From Actinospica durhamensis (lineage in GTDB: Bacteria; Actinomycetota; Actinomycetes; Streptomycetales; Catenulisporaceae), in assembly GCF_018139695.1 (NCBI RefSeq), contig NZ_JAGSOG010000019.1, positions 1 to 59,984 on the forward strand: a stretch of DNA of 59,984 nt, in the 5' to 3' direction. The first letter of the stretch is position 1. Each line of letters starts with the position of its first letter. A program made the translations under genes and the position numbers. Shown piece by piece: positions 59,821 to 59,984 of this stretch. The notes beneath the pieces were generated by a model, which searched no databases, had not been told where the DNA came from, and was given only the letters and a program-made list of their open reading frames with translations.

Positions 59821-59984
59821 TCAGTGCCGCCTGAGTCCCGGCTTGCGCCGCCGCGAGCCCATGAACAGCAGGCCGCCGCCGCCGAGCAGGGCCGCGCCGA
59901 AGCCCGTCCACGCCATCGAGCTCACGCCCGTCTCGGGCAGCGGCGGGCGCGGACCGTGGCTCGGGGAGTGCGGGGGGTAGGTGG
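59821..59984 (-). CDS. C-terminal end of an LPETG-anchored surface protein (partial)
   Basis: Frame open to the window edge, so the N-terminus is missing. The visible tail is Pro-rich, then LPETG (sortase sorting signal), a hydrophobic segment (GFGAALLGGGGLLFMG) and a basic end SRRRKPGLRRH. This is the standard cell-wall sorting arrangement. The protein it belongs to is unknown. Confidence 0.75.
   Translation of the reverse strand, partial: TYPPHSPSHGPRPPLPETGVSSMAWTGFGAALLGGGGLLFMGSRRRKPGLRRH

Overview
The window is high-GC throughout, has many GTG and TTG starts with AGGAGG-type ribosome sites, and carries typical actinobacterial families (MMPL, LacI, Tat lipoprotein sugar binder, DipZ, WXG-like proteins, LPETG wall anchor, lasso peptide genes). 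It reads as a chromosomal segment of a filamentous actinomycete (Streptomyces or Catenulispora-like); genus cannot be fixed from sequence alone. No rRNA, CRISPR array, insertion sequence or integrase was seen; there is one tRNA (Cys).

Layout. 1-7.1 kb: end of a Tim44-like protein, a P-loop kinase-like protein, then a sulfatase module (HAD phosphatase and formylglycine-generating enzyme, divergent from an arylsulfatase) and a UPF0303 protein. 7.1-12.2 kb: a minus-strand operon of an FdhF/YdeP molybdopterin oxidoreductase with cytochrome bd oxidase (cydA, cydB). 12.3-17.7 kb: two dehydrogenases, a TetR regulator, a small membrane protein and a MarR/MFS efflux pair. 17.7-28.1 kb: a carbohydrate locus with GH42 beta-galactosidase, sugar ABC permeases, lipoprotein binder, two divergent LacI paralogues with almost the same DNA-binding region, and a secreted beta-propeller/ricin-lectin enzyme; copies of a TGACTGCGCAGTCA-type operator punctuate it. 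28.2-34.4 kb: an ABC1 kinase, an MMPL transporter and a two-component system. 34.4-38.2 kb: a cysteine-containing leader ORF directly ahead of tRNA-Cys, then SnoaL/HxlR, TetR/NmrA and a beta-carbonic anhydrase preceded by a 26-residue Cys-rich ORF. 38.2-47.3 kb: mixed genes including a Clp-N coiled-coil protein, a Nudix hydrolase, a nuclease-like protein, a TetR/FBP pair with a clear operator, DipZ, a degenerate indole-glycerol-phosphate-synthase-like protein and an M24 peptidase. 47.4-50.3 kb: two WXG/ESX-like proteins and a ROK protein.

50.5-58.4 kb is the most notable part. A compact lasso peptide operon (precursor, cyclase, fused RRE-peptidase) predicts the core GSSSSGTSDANSQYYW, with a Gly1-Asp9 ring and a YYW C-terminus like RES-701. 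It is followed after 78 nt, on the same strand, by a two-gene predicted conflict system: a trypsin-co-occurring-domain protein and a 1484-residue trypsin / P-loop NTPase / double WD40 propeller protein. The window ends with an NADP-oxidoreductase-like protein, a luciferase-domain (DUF5519-like) protein and the tail of an LPETG-anchored surface protein.

Coordinates are read directly from the sequence; family assignments come from motif recognition, without database searches.
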